From: Saprospiraceae bacterium | Lineage (GTDB): Bacteria; Bacteroidota; Bacteroidia; Chitinophagales; Saprospiraceae | Reading direction: 5' to 3' | DNA length: 58,006 bases | Assembly: GCA_020630475.1 (NCBI GenBank) | Contig: JAHDBI010000004.1 | Span: 41,938-99,943 of the forward strand | In this document: positions 56,262 through 58,006 of the stretch, piece by piece | How the letters are laid out: every line of letters starts with the position of its first letter | How positions within the stretch are numbered: the first letter of the stretch is position 1 | Position numbers and translations under genes: made by a program | Notes under the pieces: generated by a model | What the model saw: the letters and a program-made list of their open reading frames with translations, nothing else | Told to the model about the DNA's origin: nothing | Databases searched by the model: none

Positions 56262-57029
56262 TTAAAGTTGAATGACCCTTTTTTCCTCTGAGGCTCTTAT
56301 GGGTTTACCTTCCGCATTGTTTCTTCTCAGGTGAGTGATCATAATGTCTCGGATCATCTTTTTGGTTGAAGTTATTTCAAGATCCGCTAAGAAAAAACAA
56401 TTATCTCCGCCATTGGCAATGTAATCTGGTAAAGCAATCACGTATTCCTGATTCATATTCAATGGTTTTCCATTAACCATCACATCGATAGCCTTATTAT
56501 TTGAAATACTCATCTTTAAACCATCACTTGCTGGCCATCCGCCTTTCTCTGCAATCCTTGAGCACAATTCCATCACTATACTTCCTTTAGCTTTCAAAGT
56601 GACCAATTCATTGTCAAACGGCATGATTTCAAACACTTTACTCACCGTCATCGGGCCTGGTTCTACTGATCCCACTCTTATTCCTCCGTAGTTTTGTAAC
56701 GCAAAATCTACTTTGACATTATTAATCAGTTCTGCTTCAACCTTCAATATATCCGTTAACCAATTTCCAAGAGACGAACTAGGGCGTCCTTTATACATGG
56801 CATTTTCTACTGTCCCCAAAACTTCGTTCATTTCTTCAGACATTTCATCAGCATAAGGAGCAATCATAGCTTTTATCTTCGCGTCTTCTTCTTGAACATC
56901 ACTATTGACAAAAACATAAGAACCCTCCACATCAGAAATGTAATGTGATTTTTGAAGCAGTGCGTTTTTTTGAGTTTTACATCCGATTCCTATGAGGAAT
57001 ACGAGTAATACTAATTGTATTCTTTTCAT
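56262..57029 (-). CDS. 5'-nucleotidase C-terminal domain lipoprotein
   Basis: This encodes 255 residues. A lipobox FLIGIGC places lipidated Cys17. Residues ~45-240 match the 5_nucleotid_C domain: LGNWLTDILKVEAE, DFALQNYGGIRVG, FEIMPFDNELVTLK and IALPDYIANGGDNCFFL, which hold the adenine-stacking and Asn/Gly substrate residues. It lacks the metal-binding half. The start forms an ATGA overlap with the upstream gene. Its catalytic partner is the next gene, 55334-56251. Confidence 0.92.
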   Translation of the reverse strand: MKRIQLVLLVFLIGIGCKTQKNALLQKSHYISDVEGSYVFVNSDVQEEDAKIKAMIAPYADEMSEEMNEVLGTVENAMYKGRPSSSLGNWLTDILKVEAELINNVKVDFALQNYGGIRVGSVEPGPMTVSKVFEIMPFDNELVTLKAKGSIVMELCSRIAEKGGWPASDGLKMSISNNKAIDVMVNGKPLNMNQEYVIALPDYIANGGDNCFFLADLEITSTKKMIRDIMITHLRRNNAEGKPIRASEEKRVIQL

Positions 57030-57559
57030 AATATCAATTGTACTTCTTTCTTAATTGCCGCACGAGCATGATCTACTGGAATTAAATTTTGTTCGTACTG
57101 CTTTTTCAAAACCATCTCGGCAAACAATTCCGAATTATCTTGATCATTTAATCCAGCATTGGCCTCAGCCACAATAGCCGTAGTCTGATTTTTAGCCAAT
57201 TCTATGATCTTCCATAAACTCTCAGAAACATAAATTTGCATTGCTACATTATGTTCAAATTCTTGTTGGATCGCAATCATCATAGCGCCTTGTAATTCTT
57301 TAACCGTCATTCTAGATGTTTTAAGTCTAGAGATTAAATTTGGAACAGAGATTCTCTCGCAAAAAACCGCTAATCGTTCATAGGCCTGAAGTTTTAAAGG
57401 CAAGGTTTGATCTGATTGATTTTTCTGATTTTCTAATACCTTCATTCGAATCTGAGATTCGGTAAACTTCTTCATTAATTGATATACTGTTATGAAGACA
57501 ATGAGCGCCGGCAGGGTAAATTTGAGTATTTCTAGTAGAACTTCAAGTATTGGATGCAT
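57026..57559 (-). CDS. Single-TM protein of unknown function
   Basis: I start at the ATG at 57559 (MHPILEVLLEILKF), giving 177 residues; a TTG at 57565 is the alternative. One membrane segment (~8-30) precedes a mostly helical cytoplasmic domain with a conserved-looking YERLAVFCERISVPNLISRL stretch and IQQEFEHNVAMQIYVS. I recognise no named domain. It overlaps the nucleotidase C-domain gene by 4 nt and is divergent from the IscA-like gene. Confidence 0.8.
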   Translation of the reverse strand: MHPILEVLLEILKFTLPALIVFITVYQLMKKFTESQIRMKVLENQKNQSDQTLPLKLQAYERLAVFCERISVPNLISRLKTSRMTVKELQGAMMIAIQQEFEHNVAMQIYVSESLWKIIELAKNQTTAIVAEANAGLNDQDNSELFAEMVLKKQYEQNLIPVDHARAAIKKEVQLIL

Positions 57560-57622
57560 ATTCAATAAGCGTTATGATTATAGAACTTCTTGCAACGAAG
57601 TTATGTTATTGATATGAATTAT

Positions 57623-57630
57623 TATTTTTG
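57623..57630 (+). promoter_or_regulatory. Candidate -7 element TATTTTTG for the IscA-like gene
   Basis: This is an exact TAnnTTTG match, 20 bases before the ATG at 57651. The leader would be short (~14 nt). A -33 TTG at proper spacing is not evident. Confidence 0.4.
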
Positions 57631-57650
57631 TTATCACAATTTCTATGATT

Positions 57651-58006
57651 ATGGCTGTTCTTGAACAAAACACGCAAACGGGACCAATTAAAATTAGTGA
57701 AACGGCAATTAGCCAGATACTAAGAATTCGAAAGGAGCAGAATGTTCCTGAAGAGTTTGGCCTACGTGTTGGTATCAAAGGAGGTGGATGCTCTGGATTT
57801 TCCTATATCTTAGGATTCGACCAAAAAAGTGAAAAGGACGAGGAGCATAACATTAATGGTCTTACCGTCTTTATGGAAAAAGCACATGGTATATATCTTT
57901 TAGGTATGGAAGTTGATTGGCATGAAGGTTTAAATAATCGTGGTTTTATCTTCAATAACCCTAATGCTACAGATACTTGTGGATGTGGGTCTTCTTTTTC
58001 TGCATA
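57651..58006 (+). CDS. A-type Fe-S cluster carrier (IscA/HesB family), stop codon beyond window
   Basis: This encodes 118 complete residues, then TA at the window end, probably the first two bases of the stop. The conserved cysteines are Cys47 (GGGCSGF) and the C-terminal pair in CGCGSSFS (Cys110, Cys112), the three ligands of A-type carriers. It delivers Fe-S clusters to apo-proteins in the cytoplasm. The ATG at 57651 (MAVLEQNTQTG) is preferred; an ATG at 57645 in the same frame adds two residues. No isc/suf partner is in view. Confidence 0.9.
   Translation, partial: MAVLEQNTQTGPIKISETAISQILRIRKEQNVPEEFGLRVGIKGGGCSGFSYILGFDQKSEKDEEHNINGLTVFMEKAHGIYLLGMEVDWHEGLNNRGFIFNNPNATDTCGCGSSFSA

Noticed and set aside
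1..58006. tRNA, rRNA, CRISPR array, insertion sequence or prophage
   Set aside because: No T-loop-like GTTCGA motifs in a cloverleaf context, no spaced short repeats in non-coding DNA, and no transposase, integrase or phage structural gene was found.

Overview
The window is AT-rich DNA from a member of the Bacteroidota, most likely a Saprospiria/Lewinella-like lineage (inference). The phylum call rests on PorX, on cell-surface proteins ending in type IX secretion (T9SS) type A or type B (CHU_C, gliding-associated) sorting domains, on SprB-type repeats, on DUF1573 and TlpA-like lipoproteins, and on several TAnnTTTG-like -7 promoter elements. No tRNA, rRNA, CRISPR array, intact insertion sequence or prophage was seen.

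Layout. 1-8.9 kb (minus strand): a very large secreted repeat protein running off the left edge, a small exported protein, and a tightly coupled trio of a TlpA-like thioredoxin, a Cys-rich secreted protein and a DUF1554 lectin-like protein. 9.3-14.6 kb: a T9SS cargo gene (13493-14620) and a 5'-truncated second copy of it (9332-10087), flanking a 1043-aa T9SS cargo with a P/Homo B domain. 14.7-20 kb (minus): an MsbA-type ABC exporter and the fabH-efp-accB-accC cluster. 20.2-27 kb (plus): a thioredoxin-SPOR fusion, hutI, a 1266-aa SprB-repeat type B cargo and a beta-barrel protein. 27.1-33.2 kb (minus): a DUF1573 lipoprotein, a LamG/CHU_C cargo, a YbaB protein, a lamin-tail-domain T9SS cargo and a Ca/Na antiporter. 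33.3-41.2 kb: tatC, porX, an HD phosphohydrolase, a 23-residue-repeat protein with a peptidoglycan-binding domain, glyA and truA. 41.2-42.9 kb (minus): two more exported thioredoxins. 42.9-43.5 kb: a gene-free stretch that folds into a multi-helix RNA ending in a strong terminator. 43.5-51.3 kb (plus): a HerA-like ATPase, a DUF1801 protein, a beta-barrel protein, a TonB-C-like protein and another SprB-repeat T9SS cargo. 51.5-57.6 kb (minus): an M28 peptidase, dnaA, and a 5'-nucleotidase split into two separately exported genes. The right edge carries an A-type Fe-S carrier gene.

How it fits together. Much of the window concerns the cell envelope: T9SS cargoes and the regulator PorX, Tat export (tatC plus a twin-arginine substrate), envelope thioredoxins with four different CxxC sequences, and lipid synthesis and export (fabH, accBC, MsbA-like). 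The strongest candidate for something undescribed is the structured RNA at about 43125-43391. Next come the partial gene duplication with a sharp step in nucleotide identity, the 23-residue repeat protein with acidic and basic halves, the Trx-SPOR fusion, and the split nucleotidase whose halves use different export signals.
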